Source: Dyadobacter sp. UC 10 (GTDB lineage Bacteria; Bacteroidota; Bacteroidia; Cytophagales; Spirosomataceae). Taken from it: DNA of 64,000 nucleotides. Numbering within the stretch: the stretch's first letter is position 1; each line of letters opens with the position of its first letter. Below are positions 1-8,511 of the stretch, one piece after another. The notes under the pieces are model-generated. The model worked only from the letters and a program-made list of their open reading frames with translations, was not told the origin of the DNA and made no database searches. Location: assembly GCF_008369915.1 (NCBI RefSeq), contig NZ_VSRN01000001.1, forward strand, positions 2,140,001-2,204,000, read 5' to 3'. The position numbers were made by a program, and so were the translations under genes.

Positions 1-203
1 TCCCCCCCGTTTTCTGTCAATAGCATCCGGACATCCATTTGATCTAAAAAGCGTGCTCCCGAATCACCCTTGATCGATACTACCAGGTTAGTACAACGTT
101 GCTGACCCAGCTTACTTTCCGCCATACCGATTCCGGCAATCGGCAAGAGAAGCCACAAACCACGTTTCAACAAAAGCCATGAATATTCAAATTTACGTAA
201 CAT
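1..203 (-). CDS. ftsQ: Cell division protein FtsQ/DivIB, N-terminal part
   Basis: The reading frame starts at an ATG at 203-201 and runs off the left edge, so only about 67 residues are visible. The start reads MLRKFEYSWLLLKRG, followed by one short hydrophobic stretch that fits the single membrane anchor of FtsQ. After it comes a segment with a lone Cys and a V-x-I-K-G strand, which suits the beginning of a POTRA domain. It lies 25 bases downstream of murC, the usual place of ftsQ in the division and cell-wall cluster, and position carries much of the call. FtsQ links early and late divisome proteins (FtsB, FtsL) at the inner membrane. The C-terminal domain is outside the window. Confidence 0.8.
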   Translation of the reverse strand, partial: MLRKFEYSWLLLKRGLWLLLPIAGIGMAESKLGQQRCTNLVVSIKGDSGARFLDQMDVRMLLTENGG

Positions 204-228
204 CTTAGTAATATTAACAATGCTTTTA

Positions 229-1632
229 TTAATTATTCGCAAACGGATTTTTGAGCTGGTTGGCCAAAGGTTCGACCAAAGTGTCGATATCTCCGGCGCC
301 GATTGTCACTACAATATCTGTATTTAAATCTCCTAAAATACTAAGTACTTTATCTTTAGAAACGATTTGCTTGTCTGGGCAACGAACATTTTCAAGTATC
401 ATTTGCGAAGTCACTCCTTCAATAGGAAGTTCTCTCGCCGGGTAAATTTCCAGCAATAAAACCCTGTCAGCCAGAGACAGGCTTTCAGCAAATCCATCAG
501 CAAAATCACGTGTTCTGGTGAAAAGGTGTGGCTGAAAAATGGCTGTTACGTGCCGGCCGGGATATAAACCTTTGACCGACGACAGAAAGGCTTCAATCTC
601 TGCCGGATGATGGGCGTAATCATCTATATAGACATTTCCATCTTCTTCCACCTGATACTCGAAGCGTCGCTTGACGCCGCCATAATTTTCAAGCGCCTCT
701 TTTATTTTTTCGGGAGAAACACCCACGTGCAATGCAACTGCACTGGCGGCTATTGAGTTTTCAATATTATGATACCCGGGAATTTTCATGGCAATGCCTT
801 CAATCACGCCGTCGGGGTACACAAAATCAAATACAAACCGTGCATTTTCAATATGAATATTTCTGGCATGAAAAACCCCGGAATTCAGAGAATAGGAAAG
901 TACTTCCGCTTTGGTACTGCCCGATAATTCCAATCCCTGTTTCATAAAAAGCACCCCGTCTTCATCGATCTGCCCCACAAAATCACGGAACGATTCCAAT
1001 ACCGCCTCGTGCTTGCCGTAAATATCGAGATGGTCCGCATCCGTGGAGGTCACAATCGCAATCTCAGGATAAAGAGTCAGAAAAGAGCGGTCGAATTCAT
1101 CAGCCTCAACAACACAAAAGACTTCTTCCAGATGATCTGTCGGATCGTTCAGAAGCAGGTTAGTCCCATAATTTTGCGTAATACCTCCCAGAAACGCAGT
1201 ACTGTTGACGTTAGCGTGTCTCAAAATATGTGCGACGAGTGACGATGTCGTGGTTTTTCCGTGCGTACCGGCTACTCCAATTGTTCGAAGGTTTTTAGTC
1301 AGAATCCCCAGAACCTGCGAGCGTTTCAGGATCAGAAAATTTTGATCGCGGAAATAAAGCATTTGCTGATGCTGGACCGGTACAGCCGGGGTATATATAA
1401 TCAATGTCTTCTGCGGATCTTCTACAAACGCGCCGGGAATGGTTTCAATAGAATCATCCAGCGTTACTACTATTCCTTCGTCCATTAATTTACTGACGAG
1501 CGGCGTCATTGTCTTGTCGTAACCCGCAACCTCAAATCCATTGGCTTTAAACCAACGGGCTAATGCGCTCATTCCGATCCCTCCGATTCCAACAAAATAA
1601 ATATATTTCCAATTAGTCATTGAAGACGACAT
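229..1632 (-). CDS. murC: UDP-N-acetylmuramate--L-alanine ligase MurC
   Basis: MurC adds L-alanine to UDP-MurNAc in the cytoplasm, the first amino acid of the peptidoglycan stem peptide, using ATP. The 467-residue protein has the N-terminal Rossmann motif GIGGIGMS (about 15-22), the Mur ligase P-loop GTHGKTT (about 122-128), and the central and C-terminal Mur ligase domains, including the DDYAHHPAE segment typical of MurC. The length is normal. Two ATG starts lie four codons apart; the second (1620) matches the usual MurC N-terminus MTNWKYIYFVG, so the real protein may be 463 residues. It sits 13 bases after murG and ahead of ftsQ in one transcription unit. Confidence 0.97.
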   Translation of the reverse strand: MSSSMTNWKYIYFVGIGGIGMSALARWFKANGFEVAGYDKTMTPLVSKLMDEGIVVTLDDSIETIPGAFVEDPQKTLIIYTPAVPVQHQQMLYFRDQNFLILKRSQVLGILTKNLRTIGVAGTHGKTTTSSLVAHILRHANVNSTAFLGGITQNYGTNLLLNDPTDHLEEVFCVVEADEFDRSFLTLYPEIAIVTSTDADHLDIYGKHEAVLESFRDFVGQIDEDGVLFMKQGLELSGSTKAEVLSYSLNSGVFHARNIHIENARFVFDFVYPDGVIEGIAMKIPGYHNIENSIAASAVALHVGVSPEKIKEALENYGGVKRRFEYQVEEDGNVYIDDYAHHPAEIEAFLSSVKGLYPGRHVTAIFQPHLFTRTRDFADGFAESLSLADRVLLLEIYPARELPIEGVTSQMILENVRCPDKQIVSKDKVLSILGDLNTDIVVTIGAGDIDTLVEPLANQLKNPFANN

Positions 1633-1645
1633 TATTCTCGCTCAG

Positions 1646-2743
1646 TTATTTAATTAATTTCAATACTTCTTCCGCAATATCATCGGCAGCAGTTGGCTTG
1701 GCCAGCTTTCTGATATTAGTTTTTAAATTTTCCTGTTGCCCGATATCTCCTAATAGTTCCAGCGATTTGGTTACCAGTTGTTTTCGAGCCACTTCATCTT
1801 TAACTAACCATGCGGCGTCCTGTTCCACCAAAGCCAGCGCGTTTTTGGTCTGATGATCTTCTGATGCCGCCGGAAACGGAATCAGTATCGCAGGTTTGGC
1901 GGCCAGGCAAAGTTCGGAAACCGAAAGCGCGCCAGCTCTTGAAACCACAACATCCGCAATTGCGTACGCCAGGTCCATTGTATATATGAAATCAAAAGCT
2001 TTGATTGCATCAGTATGCAAAGTTTCGATGGCGAGCTTTGCCGTATCAATATAATTTCTTCCTGTTTGCCACAGTACCTGATAACCCTCATCCAAAAACC
2101 GCGCCAAGCCTTCGTTCAAGCTCTCATTGATCGACCTTGCACCCAGGCTTCCGCCCATTACAAATAGTGTTTTCTTATCTTCCTGCAAACCGAAGTGGGC
2201 AAAACCCTGGCGACGTTTGGAGGATACATCTACAATATCGCTACGAACAGGGTTGCCAAGGACTGTAATCTTCTCTTTTGGGAAAAAGCCTTCCATGCCA
2301 GGATAGGCGACACAGATCTTCGCTGCCTTTTTTGCGAGAAATTTATTGGTAATACCCGCATAGGAATTTTGCTCCTGAATTAAAGTGGGAATACCTTCAA
2401 ATGACGCCATCATTAGTAGAGGCCCGCTCGCGAAACCGCCCACACCAACCGCTACATCCGGCTGGAAACGCCTGATGATCGACTTCGCTTTTAACAGGCT
2501 GTTCACCATTTTGAAGGGTAGTGCGAGATTATCAATGGAAAGCGCTCTCTTAATACCTGCAATCGGCAATCCAACTATTTCATAACCCGCTCTCGGTACT
2601 TTCTCCATCTCCATTTTACCCAAAGCTCCTACGAATAATACTTCCAGCTCCGGATCTTTTTTTCTTAATGCATCGGCTATTGCAATCGCCGGATAAATAT
2701 GTCCGCCGGTACCTCCCCCGCTAATAATCACTTTTCTAGGCAT
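1646..2743 (-). CDS. murG: UDP-GlcNAc--lipid I N-acetylglucosaminyltransferase MurG
   Basis: MurG transfers GlcNAc from UDP-GlcNAc to lipid I on the inner face of the membrane, making lipid II. The N-terminus PRKVIISGGGTGGHIYPA holds the glycine-rich loop and His of the family. Later come the GVGGFASGP loop (about residue 100), the MGGSLGARSIN motif (about 197) that binds the lipid head group, and the SRAGALSVSE/IPFPAASEDHQ nucleotide-binding region near residues 270-300. The 365-residue length is normal. It follows ftsW with one base between the two genes, so the two are almost certainly co-translated. Confidence 0.97.
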   Translation of the reverse strand: MPRKVIISGGGTGGHIYPAIAIADALRKKDPELEVLFVGALGKMEMEKVPRAGYEIVGLPIAGIKRALSIDNLALPFKMVNSLLKAKSIIRRFQPDVAVGVGGFASGPLLMMASFEGIPTLIQEQNSYAGITNKFLAKKAAKICVAYPGMEGFFPKEKITVLGNPVRSDIVDVSSKRRQGFAHFGLQEDKKTLFVMGGSLGARSINESLNEGLARFLDEGYQVLWQTGRNYIDTAKLAIETLHTDAIKAFDFIYTMDLAYAIADVVVSRAGALSVSELCLAAKPAILIPFPAASEDHQTKNALALVEQDAAWLVKDEVARKQLVTKSLELLGDIGQQENLKTNIRKLAKPTAADDIAEEVLKLIK

Positions 2744-2744
2744 A

Positions 2745-3914
2745 TCAAATCCGTTTCTCTTCCACGATCTCGCCCCGGCTCACGCTCAGGATCATTCCCA
2801 TTGCAATTCCCGTAAAAAGAAGAGAGGTTCCACCCTGACTGAAAAAGGGTAATGTTTGTCCGGTAACCGGGACCAGCCCGACAGTGACTGCCATTGCGGA
2901 GAATGCCTGGCTGACAACAATGAAAGTAAGCCCGGCGGACAAAAGCCCTCCGAATGGCCGCTTGGTGGCCTCAATCGCTTTAAGTCCCCGGTAAAGCAAT
3001 ATCAGGTATAAGAGGATCAGTAATGTCCCTCCAACCGTCCCGTATTCTTCTACTGCCACAGCAAAAATAAAGTCCTTTTGAGGTTCAGGCAGAAATCTTC
3101 TCTGACGGCTTTTGGCAACTCCTTCACCGTACAGGCCGCCACGCGCCATTGCCATATAGGATTGTTGCGACTGATACACAACAACGTCCTTATCGAAAAA
3201 TGCGGAAATCCTGTTCTGCGCAGTTCCTGCTCTTTGCGTAGAGTTCAGCAAAATGGCGATTGTTGCAAAGAACACCAGGCCAAGTGCGGTAAAAAACAGA
3301 TAATGAATCGGTACTTTCCCTACGAACATGAGCAGAAAGCATATTCCCGCCAGCATAACCGCAGTAGATACATTACTCGTGAATATCAGGCCACAAACCA
3401 CGCCGACTAATGAAAGCGGCTCCATAAAGAGTTCCCGCGTATTCCATCCGCCTTTGATGTGTCGCGCCAGGATCAGGGATAAATGCGCGATTAAAGCCAC
3501 TTTTGCCCACTCCGAAGGCTGGAAACGTTGCCCGATCACAGGTATCTCGATCCACCGGGCGGCATCGTTCACCGAGGTGCCAAAAAACATTGTGAACACC
3601 AGCAGCAATATGGAACTCCAAACCGCGAGCCGTGTGACATAAACAAATTTGATGTACGGGATCCGGTGAACAAAGAACATGACAACCAGCGACAATACAC
3701 ATAGCAGAACATGCTTATACAGATAATATTCCGTGTTCCCGTCCATTTGGCTGTATGCATCCTTCACACTGGCGCTGTAAACAACTACAATGCTCCAGAG
3801 AAGCATAATGATGCAAATGCCCCAGATCCAGGGGTCGCCTTTTAAATTCTTTGCAAACCAGGCCTGCGTATCTTCCCTGGTCCTGTTCAGGAGATCTATA
3901 TTGGTTGAAGCCAT
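2745..3914 (-). CDS. ftsW: Peptidoglycan glycosyltransferase FtsW (SEDS family)
   Basis: FtsW polymerises lipid II into septal glycan, paired with a class B penicillin-binding protein. The 389-residue protein is strongly hydrophobic with about ten membrane segments. Recognisable SEDS blocks are GQRFQPSEWAKVALI (about 126-140), which holds the conserved PSE, and near the C-terminus the GLVPVTGQTLPFFSQGG block (about 345-361), a hallmark of FtsW/RodA. Its place between murD and murG points to FtsW rather than RodA. The start is an ATG at 3914, 11 bases after the murD stop. Confidence 0.95.
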   Translation of the reverse strand: MASTNIDLLNRTREDTQAWFAKNLKGDPWIWGICIIMLLWSIVVVYSASVKDAYSQMDGNTEYYLYKHVLLCVLSLVVMFFVHRIPYIKFVYVTRLAVWSSILLLVFTMFFGTSVNDAARWIEIPVIGQRFQPSEWAKVALIAHLSLILARHIKGGWNTRELFMEPLSLVGVVCGLIFTSNVSTAVMLAGICFLLMFVGKVPIHYLFFTALGLVFFATIAILLNSTQRAGTAQNRISAFFDKDVVVYQSQQSYMAMARGGLYGEGVAKSRQRRFLPEPQKDFIFAVAVEEYGTVGGTLLILLYLILLYRGLKAIEATKRPFGGLLSAGLTFIVVSQAFSAMAVTVGLVPVTGQTLPFFSQGGTSLLFTGIAMGMILSVSRGEIVEEKRI

Positions 3915-3924
3915 TGACTAAAAT

Positions 3925-5298
3925 CTAATTGGTGTTTGAACGGACAAGATTTCTGACTGCGGCCTTGAATTGGTCCCCGCGGTCTTCATAGTTTTTGAAT
4001 AAATCAAAACTTGCGCAGGCCGGAGATAATAAAACGATATCCTGATTTACCGCCCAGTCGCCCGCCTTTTTAACGGCTTCCTGAATACTTTCGGTCGCAA
4101 AAATAACCGGGACGATTTCCGAAAAGTAACTTACCAGCTTCTCCGGGTCTTTACCCAGAACTATCAAACCTTTCACTTTATTACGTACAAGCTCTTCGAT
4201 TTGGGAATAATCATTTCCTTTATCAACTCCTCCTGCTATCAAAACCACAGGCTGACTGAAGCTGCCGAGTGCATAAAAAACGGAATCCACATTGGTAGCC
4301 TTGGAGTCGTTCACGTAAGTAACCCCATCGATCACTTCTATTATTTCTAGCCGGTGTGGGGCGTTTTTGAAGGACTTAAGACCTTCGCTGATTTTCGCAT
4401 CATCGATGCCGAGCAATTGCGCCACTGAAATCGCTGCCATGGCATTAATTGCATTATGCGGTCCTTTCAGGGGCAGGCTTTCGAAGTTCTCTTTAAAAGT
4501 TTTTCCAAGTATATCCGCAAACAGCATCCCGTTATTGAAATGGGCACCTTTTGCAGGTTTAAAAGTCAGCGAAATCTCCACTCCTCTAACCTGCGGTTTT
4601 CTTTTCTTCAGCTCAGCTTTTATCACCTCACTATCCGTGAAGTAAACAAAATAGTCGTCGGCAGTTTGATTTTGGATGATTTTGAACTTGGAATCAATGT
4701 AATTCTGGAAATCATACCCGTATCTGTCGAGGTGATCGGGCGTGATGTTGAGCAAAACAGAGATCTCAGGATGAAAGCTGACAATATTATCAAGCTGAAA
4801 GCTGCTGATTTCCAATACATAGAAATCATGCTGCTGAGTGGCCACCTGCCACGCAAAGCTATCACCTATATTGCCTGCCAGCCCAACTTTCAGGCCGGCG
4901 CTTTTGAGGAGATGGTAGATCAGCAAGGTGGTGGTGGTTTTCCCATTGCTGCCTGTGATCGCAATAATCCTTGCGTTTGTAAAGCCGGCCGCGAATTCGA
5001 TTTCGGAGATAACGGGAATATGCTTTTTTTTCAAAGCCACTATCAGCGGCACAGTATCCGGAATTCCAGGGCTTTTGATGACCAGATTTGCGTCCAGGAT
5101 ATTGTCCGTAGTGTGTTGCTCTTCCTCAAATGCAATCCCCTCTTTTTCAAGCACTTCAATATACTTTTTATGAAGCTTCCCTTTATCCGATAAAAAAACC
5201 TCATAACCTTTGGATTTCGCAAGAATAGCAGCTCCCACGCCGCTTTCTCCACCGCCCAAAATGACTACTTTTTGTTGCACAGGAATACAATTGATCAT
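3925..5298 (-). CDS. murD: UDP-N-acetylmuramoyl-L-alanine--D-glutamate ligase MurD
   Basis: MurD adds D-glutamate to UDP-MurNAc-L-Ala in the cytoplasm. The N-terminal loop is VVILGGGESGVG, the P-loop is TGSNGKTTTT (about residues 115-124) and the Mur ligase catalytic segment ITPDHLDRYG follows; the C-terminal domain contains NDSKATN and LSPACASFDLF, both typical of MurD. The start is uncertain: the frame opens with GTG at 5316, ATG at 5298 gives MINCIPVQQKVVILGG, and GTG at 5280 would give a more usual short N-terminus. I use the ATG. It is the first gene of the visible murD-ftsW-murG-murC-ftsQ run. Confidence 0.95.
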   Translation of the reverse strand: MINCIPVQQKVVILGGGESGVGAAILAKSKGYEVFLSDKGKLHKKYIEVLEKEGIAFEEEQHTTDNILDANLVIKSPGIPDTVPLIVALKKKHIPVISEIEFAAGFTNARIIAITGSNGKTTTTLLIYHLLKSAGLKVGLAGNIGDSFAWQVATQQHDFYVLEISSFQLDNIVSFHPEISVLLNITPDHLDRYGYDFQNYIDSKFKIIQNQTADDYFVYFTDSEVIKAELKKRKPQVRGVEISLTFKPAKGAHFNNGMLFADILGKTFKENFESLPLKGPHNAINAMAAISVAQLLGIDDAKISEGLKSFKNAPHRLEIIEVIDGVTYVNDSKATNVDSVFYALGSFSQPVVLIAGGVDKGNDYSQIEELVRNKVKGLIVLGKDPEKLVSYFSEIVPVIFATESIQEAVKKAGDWAVNQDIVLLSPACASFDLFKNYEDRGDQFKAAVRNLVRSNTN

Positions 5299-5371
5299 TA
5301 ACAGAAACGCCTTCACTACGAAGGTAAATCATTTGCCGAAAACTTTTTTTACTCTCTTACCAATTAACCGG

Positions 5372-5401
5372 AATAAAAAAGAGGCATATCAAATATGCCT
5401 C
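5372..5401 (-). terminator. Rho-independent terminator after mscL
   Basis: GAGGCATAT (5381-5389) and ATATGCCTC (5393-5401) form a perfect 9-bp stem with a 3-base loop. Read on the minus strand it is followed by a run of Ts (TTTTTTATT). It lies between the mscL stop and murD, so it closes the mscL transcript and separates it from the cell-wall cluster. Confidence 0.85.
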
Positions 5402-5427
5402 TATACAACAAATATCTAGGATCTAAT

Positions 5428-5757
5428 CTACTCTTTGTTCATTGATTCAGATAGCCTCAAACGATTTGCCAGCTTCACAATCAGAAATATCACCCAGGCG
5501 ATAATGACGAACTGGATCAATACCTGAATAAAGTTACCATACTTGATTGCAACCTCCGGTGTTTCTCCGACAGCCTCTTTTAGAACGACCTTCAATTGGG
5601 TGAAGTCTACCCCGCCGATAACAAGACCCAAAATCGGATTGATAATGTCTTCTACCAGTGAGGTCGTTATTTTACCAAAAGCAGCACCAATGACCACACC
5701 GACCGCCAGGTCTAAGACATTTCCTTTGGCAATAAAAGTTTTGAATTCCTGAAGCAT
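5428..5757 (-). CDS. mscL: Large-conductance mechanosensitive channel MscL
   Basis: MscL opens under membrane tension and releases solutes during osmotic downshock. The 109-residue protein begins [30 protein letters not shown], which is the family N-terminal helix and first membrane segment, and the second membrane segment lies at about 78-97. Most MscL proteins have 130-150 residues; here the cytoplasmic C-terminal helix is almost gone, ending 12 or so residues after TM2. Deletion of that helix is tolerated in known channels, so it is probably functional. It starts 24 bases after the DUF3078 gene and ends in a clear terminator. Confidence 0.95.
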   Translation of the reverse strand: MLQEFKTFIAKGNVLDLAVGVVIGAAFGKITTSLVEDIINPILGLVIGGVDFTQLKVVLKEAVGETPEVAIKYGNFIQVLIQFVIIAWVIFLIVKLANRLRLSESMNKE

Positions 5758-5781
5758 AACAAGTTGAGGTTAGTTGGTTAA

Positions 5782-6714
5782 TTAAAACGAATATAGAAAT
5801 CCGATGCTGAGTGCCTGCGCGAACTGAACATCGTTGCTCTGATCTTGGTCATATACCATAATGCCGCCCAGGTTTACATTCACATATTTGTTAATTTTAG
5901 CCGTAAGCATTGCATCCAGCCTGTTATCTATATTTAACGGATGCTTGAAGCTCGAAAACATCAGATAACGGAACTTGAGGTTAATATCCTTTGCAATGTC
6001 CTTATCAAAGTTCGCCACTATTTGGATCAGCGCAGCCTCAGTTCTAACCCTCTTACCTATAGGTACGCCATAATTTTTCTGATCCGGAGTGTTGACATAC
6101 AAATCTTTGTCGACAACGATCGTCTGGCGCAAAGCACCCGGTGCAAAGTCTATGAAAAAATAAGGAACCGGACGAAATTCAATACCTATCGCTTCGGTCA
6201 GGTACGCGGGCGACAGAATACCCGACACTTTCTTTTTCACTTGCGATGAATCCGGGCTGTCTGAGTAAATATAACCAGCACCAAACTGTGAAAGAAAGTT
6301 AACGTTGGCAAAAAGGCTCCATTTTGAATTCAATTCCCTGTTATACTTGGTATCAAAGAAAATCCTATCAACGTTTTTGCGGCTCAGCTGGCCTTTGTTC
6401 CGCACGATACCATATTGGGATTGAAAATCGTTCCTCCAGGAATTCTTACCCTTTTTCTTTTCGTTCAAAGCATTGAAGAACAGCCCCAAAGCGATCGAAT
6501 TAACGCCGCCACCGGTCCAGTTGGAACTGAAAGAGCCCTGGTTGAGATTGGCTCCGAACTCGATCTTTTTCCAGACTGTATCTCCCGGGGTTTTCAGCCG
6601 ACCGGCATTAATGGGATTTGAAAGATCAACGTTGTTTTGGGAGAAAGAAGGAAAGCTAAAAAGTAATAAAAGAAGGAAAGAGGCCGCGAGTAAATTTTGA
6701 AACTTTACGCTCAT
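5782..6714 (-). CDS. DUF3078 outer-membrane barrel-like protein
   Basis: A secreted protein of about 310 residues with an N-terminal signal peptide (hydrophobic LLAASFLLLLLFSFPSFSQ). The mature part matches the DUF3078 family of Bacteroidota: an opening WKKIEFGANLNQGSFSSNWTGGG block, the conserved W-R-N-D and TKYNRELNSKWSLFANVNF blocks, and alternating beta strands ending in an aromatic F (GFLYSF), the usual C-terminus of an outer-membrane barrel. The molecular role is unknown. The ATG at 6714 is preferred over the upstream TTG at 6723. It lies in the same direction as mscL, 24 bases apart, and downstream of an ECF sigma factor gene. Confidence 0.8.
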   Translation of the reverse strand: MSVKFQNLLAASFLLLLLFSFPSFSQNNVDLSNPINAGRLKTPGDTVWKKIEFGANLNQGSFSSNWTGGGVNSIALGLFFNALNEKKKGKNSWRNDFQSQYGIVRNKGQLSRKNVDRIFFDTKYNRELNSKWSLFANVNFLSQFGAGYIYSDSPDSSQVKKKVSGILSPAYLTEAIGIEFRPVPYFFIDFAPGALRQTIVVDKDLYVNTPDQKNYGVPIGKRVRTEAALIQIVANFDKDIAKDINLKFRYLMFSSFKHPLNIDNRLDAMLTAKINKYVNVNLGGIMVYDQDQSNDVQFAQALSIGFLYSF

Positions 6715-6822
6715 GCTTTTCAAGTTTAGTGAGTGAAATCATTGAGTTTTAATATAAAACTATTTCAGAAAGGTTGAGTGTCGCGAGGTTCAAAGAAAGG
6801 GATTTTTTGAAAATATTAAAAA

Positions 6823-7410
6823 TTAGCTGAATAGAACTGTTTCCAGATACTTTTTCCTGAGCTTCTCCCTTGATCGCATCAACCTCATTTTCACCGCACT
6901 TTCCGTCATTTTAAATATAATTGATATTTCACGGATGCTTCGGTTATCGAGATACTTTAAGTACAAAAGCGCCTTTTCTTCCAGATTAAGATGGCTAAGC
7001 GCTGCTTTCAAACTGATGGTATTTATCTCCTCCAGTTCAAAAATTTTTTGAATATCGAAATCATCTTCCTGATCTGCATTTTCAGAATATATGGTTACAA
7101 TCCGTCTTTTGCCAGATCGCACCAGGTCCATGCAGTGGTTGTAAGTAATCGAAAAGAGCCAGGTTGAAAATTTGGCGTCTTCCTTAAACGTGCTCATTCT
7201 GGAAAGCAGTTTAAGAAATATGTCATGTGTAAGGTCCTGGGCCCTGGAAGTGTCTTTTGTAAATGAAAGACATTTTTGATACACTCTGAGCACGTACCGC
7301 TCGTAGAGTTTTTGGAAGTAAAAATTGTCGCTGGAATCTAAGAAAAGCTTAACTAATTCTTCGTCAGATGCATGATGCGGGACATAATCGTTAAATAGAT
7401 TTTCAATCAT
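6823..7410 (-). CDS. ECF-type RNA polymerase sigma factor
   Basis: A 195-residue sigma-70 family protein of the extracytoplasmic-function type. Region 2 lies at about 30-105 (LYERYVLRVYQKCLSF, AQDLTHDIFLKLL, FSTWLFSITYNHCMDLVR) and region 4 at about 130-190 (LEEKALLYLKYLDNRSIREI, MTESAVKMRLMRSREKLRK), which is the helix-turn-helix for the -35 box. There is no long region 1 or 3. No anti-sigma gene is adjacent; the next gene downstream is the DUF3078 barrel protein. Whether it controls that gene is inference from position only. Confidence 0.9.
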   Translation of the reverse strand: MIENLFNDYVPHHASDEELVKLFLDSSDNFYFQKLYERYVLRVYQKCLSFTKDTSRAQDLTHDIFLKLLSRMSTFKEDAKFSTWLFSITYNHCMDLVRSGKRRIVTIYSENADQEDDFDIQKIFELEEINTISLKAALSHLNLEEKALLYLKYLDNRSIREISIIFKMTESAVKMRLMRSREKLRKKYLETVLFS

Positions 7411-7444
7411 CCGGTAGTCGAAATATTACTAATAGTGTGTATAA

Positions 7445-7452
7445 CAAAAATA
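7445..7452 (-). promoter_or_regulatory. Candidate -7 element before the ECF sigma factor
   Basis: On the minus strand this reads TATTTTTG and fits the Bacteroidota TAnnTTTG element. It is 35 bases upstream of the sigma factor ATG at 7410. I could not find a TTG at the right distance for a -33 box, so support is weak. Confidence 0.35.
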
Positions 7453-7475
7453 AGAGGGCACTCAATTTTTTGTAA

Positions 7476-7521
7476 ATATTAAAAAACAACGCCTGGTATA
7501 CAAGTACATACCAGGCGTTGT
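7476..7521 (-). terminator. Strong rho-independent terminator of the rplM-rpsI-rpsB-tsf operon
   Basis: A perfect 14-bp stem, 7486-7499 with 7508-7521 (ACAACGCCTGGTAT and its complement), with an 8-base loop. On the minus strand it is followed by TTTTTTAATATT. It lies just after the tsf stop and closes the ribosomal operon. Confidence 0.93.
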
Positions 7522-7548
7522 CAACATTATTTTTCTTTTCAGGAAAGC

Positions 7549-8385
7549 TTATCCTCCGATTGCCACACGCTTAAAAGACGTAACTGTTAAGCCTTTGCCC
7601 GTTTTTTCCAGCAATTGGCGAATTGTCAGAGATGAATCCTTTACAAATTCCTGGTTCAAAAGAGTATTGTCTTTATAGAACTTCTGCAATTTTCCCTGTG
7701 CAATTTTTTCAAGCATTGCCTCCGGTTTACCTTCTGCGCGTGCCTGCTCTTTACCTACTTCTATTTCACGCTCGATTGTCGCCGCATCTACTTCATCTTT
7801 ATCCAGCGCGATGGGCTTCATAGCAGCGATTTGCATCGCCACGTCTTTACCCAGCTCATTAACGTCTGTTCCGTTAACGCCGCCGAATGCTACCAAGACG
7901 CCCAATTTGCCATTGGAGTGGATATATGGAACAACCTGATCGGCCGTTACATTTTCATAAGCAACAATTTCAAGTTTCTCTCCCAGTTTACCAACCAGGT
8001 CAACAATGTGCTCGCTAACGGGGCGTCCGTCCGCCAAAGGCGCAGAAAGCAATGCTTCTTTGTCAGCAATATTGTCAGCCGATGCTTTGTCCAAAATGCT
8101 TTGCGCCAGATTTTTGAAATCTTCAACGTTAGAAACAGGCTCGGTTTCGCAAGCTAGCGCCACCAATTTGCCGTTTGTTCCGTCTGCGCTGATGTTAACC
8201 AGTACAGCACCCTCAGATACAGTGTTATCTGCACGCTTTGCAGCCACCTTCTGCCCTTGTTTGCGAAGAATATCAACGGCTTTGTCAAAATCACCATCAG
8301 CTTCCTGAAGTGCTTTTTTACAATCCATCATGCCCGCGCCTGTCATTTGGCGGAGTTTGTTTACATCTTGTGCGGTAATTGCCAT
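7549..8385 (-). CDS. tsf: Translation elongation factor Ts
   Basis: EF-Ts releases GDP from EF-Tu so that it can reload with GTP. The 278-residue protein opens with the UBA-like domain (ITAQDVNKLRQMTGAGMMDCKKAL), which carries the conserved TGAGMMDCK contact motif, followed by VAAKRADNTVSEG and the two dimerisation-type subdomains. The length is normal for Bacteroidota. It lies 126 bases after rpsB on the same strand, the conserved rpsB-tsf pair, but a strong hairpin with a T run sits between them, so its level relative to S2 may be set by readthrough. Confidence 0.97.
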   Translation of the reverse strand: MAITAQDVNKLRQMTGAGMMDCKKALQEADGDFDKAVDILRKQGQKVAAKRADNTVSEGAVLVNISADGTNGKLVALACETEPVSNVEDFKNLAQSILDKASADNIADKEALLSAPLADGRPVSEHIVDLVGKLGEKLEIVAYENVTADQVVPYIHSNGKLGVLVAFGGVNGTDVNELGKDVAMQIAAMKPIALDKDEVDAATIEREIEVGKEQARAEGKPEAMLEKIAQGKLQKFYKDNTLLNQEFVKDSSLTIRQLLEKTGKGLTVTSFKRVAIGG

Positions 8386-8413
8386 GATTTGATTTTAATA
8401 TGTTTATTATTCT

Positions 8414-8454
8414 TTAAAAAAATGATAGCCCATAGCAAAATGGCTATGGGCTAT
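8414..8454 (-). terminator. Terminator or attenuator between rpsB and tsf
   Basis: A perfect 12-bp stem, ATAGCCCATAGC (8425-8436) with GCTATGGGCTAT (8443-8454), and a 6-base loop. On the minus strand it is followed by CATTTTTTTAAAG, a proper U tract. It stands between rpsB and tsf inside a conserved operon, so it may be a partial terminator. I found no TAnnTTTG promoter between it and tsf. Confidence 0.85.
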
Positions 8455-8511
8455 TTTTATCTAATCAGATACAAACGAGGATTGAAAACCCAGGCCATAT
8501 CGCCCTAATTA

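Noticed and set aside
4456..5193. Long plus-strand open frame (245 codons) opposite murD
   Set aside because: It lies wholly within murD on the opposite strand, shows no family features, and murD has all Mur ligase motifs in frame.
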